Source of the DNA: UBA10364 sp049611965 | Lineage (GTDB): Bacteria > Bacteroidota > Bacteroidia > Flavobacteriales > Schleiferiaceae | NCBI GenBank assembly: GCA_049611965.1 | Contig: JBMZBC010000046.1 | Span: 1-6,418, forward strand | Direction: 5' to 3' | Length of the DNA stretch: 6,418 nt | Shown here: piece after piece, positions 6,407-6,418 of the stretch | Layout: each line of letters starts with the position of its first letter | How positions within the stretch are numbered: position 1 is the stretch's first letter | Made by a program: the position numbers and the translations under genes | Notes under the pieces: generated by a model | The model's database searches: none | Seen by the model: the letters and a program-made list of their open reading frames with translations, nothing else | What the model was told of the DNA's origin: nothing

Positions 6407-6418
6407 ATTGGCCTTTTC

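Overview
This window looks like an ordinary chromosomal segment from a member of the Bacteroidota, probably a Flavobacteriales-type organism. The main reason is a 1082-residue secreted protein ending in a type B (gliding-motility-associated) C-terminal sorting domain, which is specific to Bacteroidota with a type IX secretion system (T9SS). Other support: no gene has a clear Shine-Dalgarno sequence, a TAnnTTTG -7 promoter element precedes one gene, and the phosphosugar mutase begins with the ISGIRGTIGG-type N-terminus typical of flavobacterial GlmM.

Layout. At 2-523 (+) is the 3' end of an unrecognised gene that is cut by the window edge. After 26 bases, on the same strand, comes the large T9SS cargo gene (550-3798): signal peptide, DUF7948-like N-terminal domain with a His-rich loop, seven SBBP-like propeller repeats, three PKD-like domains and a type B sorting domain. 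Its stop codon directly abuts the stop codon of a convergent gene on the minus strand, a group I (NifS/IscS-like) cysteine desulfurase (3799-4944). Upstream of that, on the same minus strand after a 56-base gap with a candidate promoter, is a phosphoglucosamine mutase, glmM (5001-6380). The window ends 38 bases beyond the glmM start.

How the genes fit together. The plus-strand pair may be co-transcribed; the big protein is expected to cross the inner membrane by Sec and the outer membrane by T9SS, ending on the surface or in the medium. The minus-strand pair is housekeeping: GlmM supplies glucosamine-1-phosphate for UDP-GlcNAc and hence peptidoglycan and LPS, while the desulfurase mobilises sulfur from cysteine for Fe-S clusters or tRNA thiolation. 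No functional link between the two strands is visible. I see no mobile element, CRISPR array, RNA gene or defence system, and no convincing evidence of a new multi-gene system. The points most worth a second look lie inside the large secreted protein (propeller count, His-rich loop, paired cysteines) and in the unidentified truncated gene beside it.
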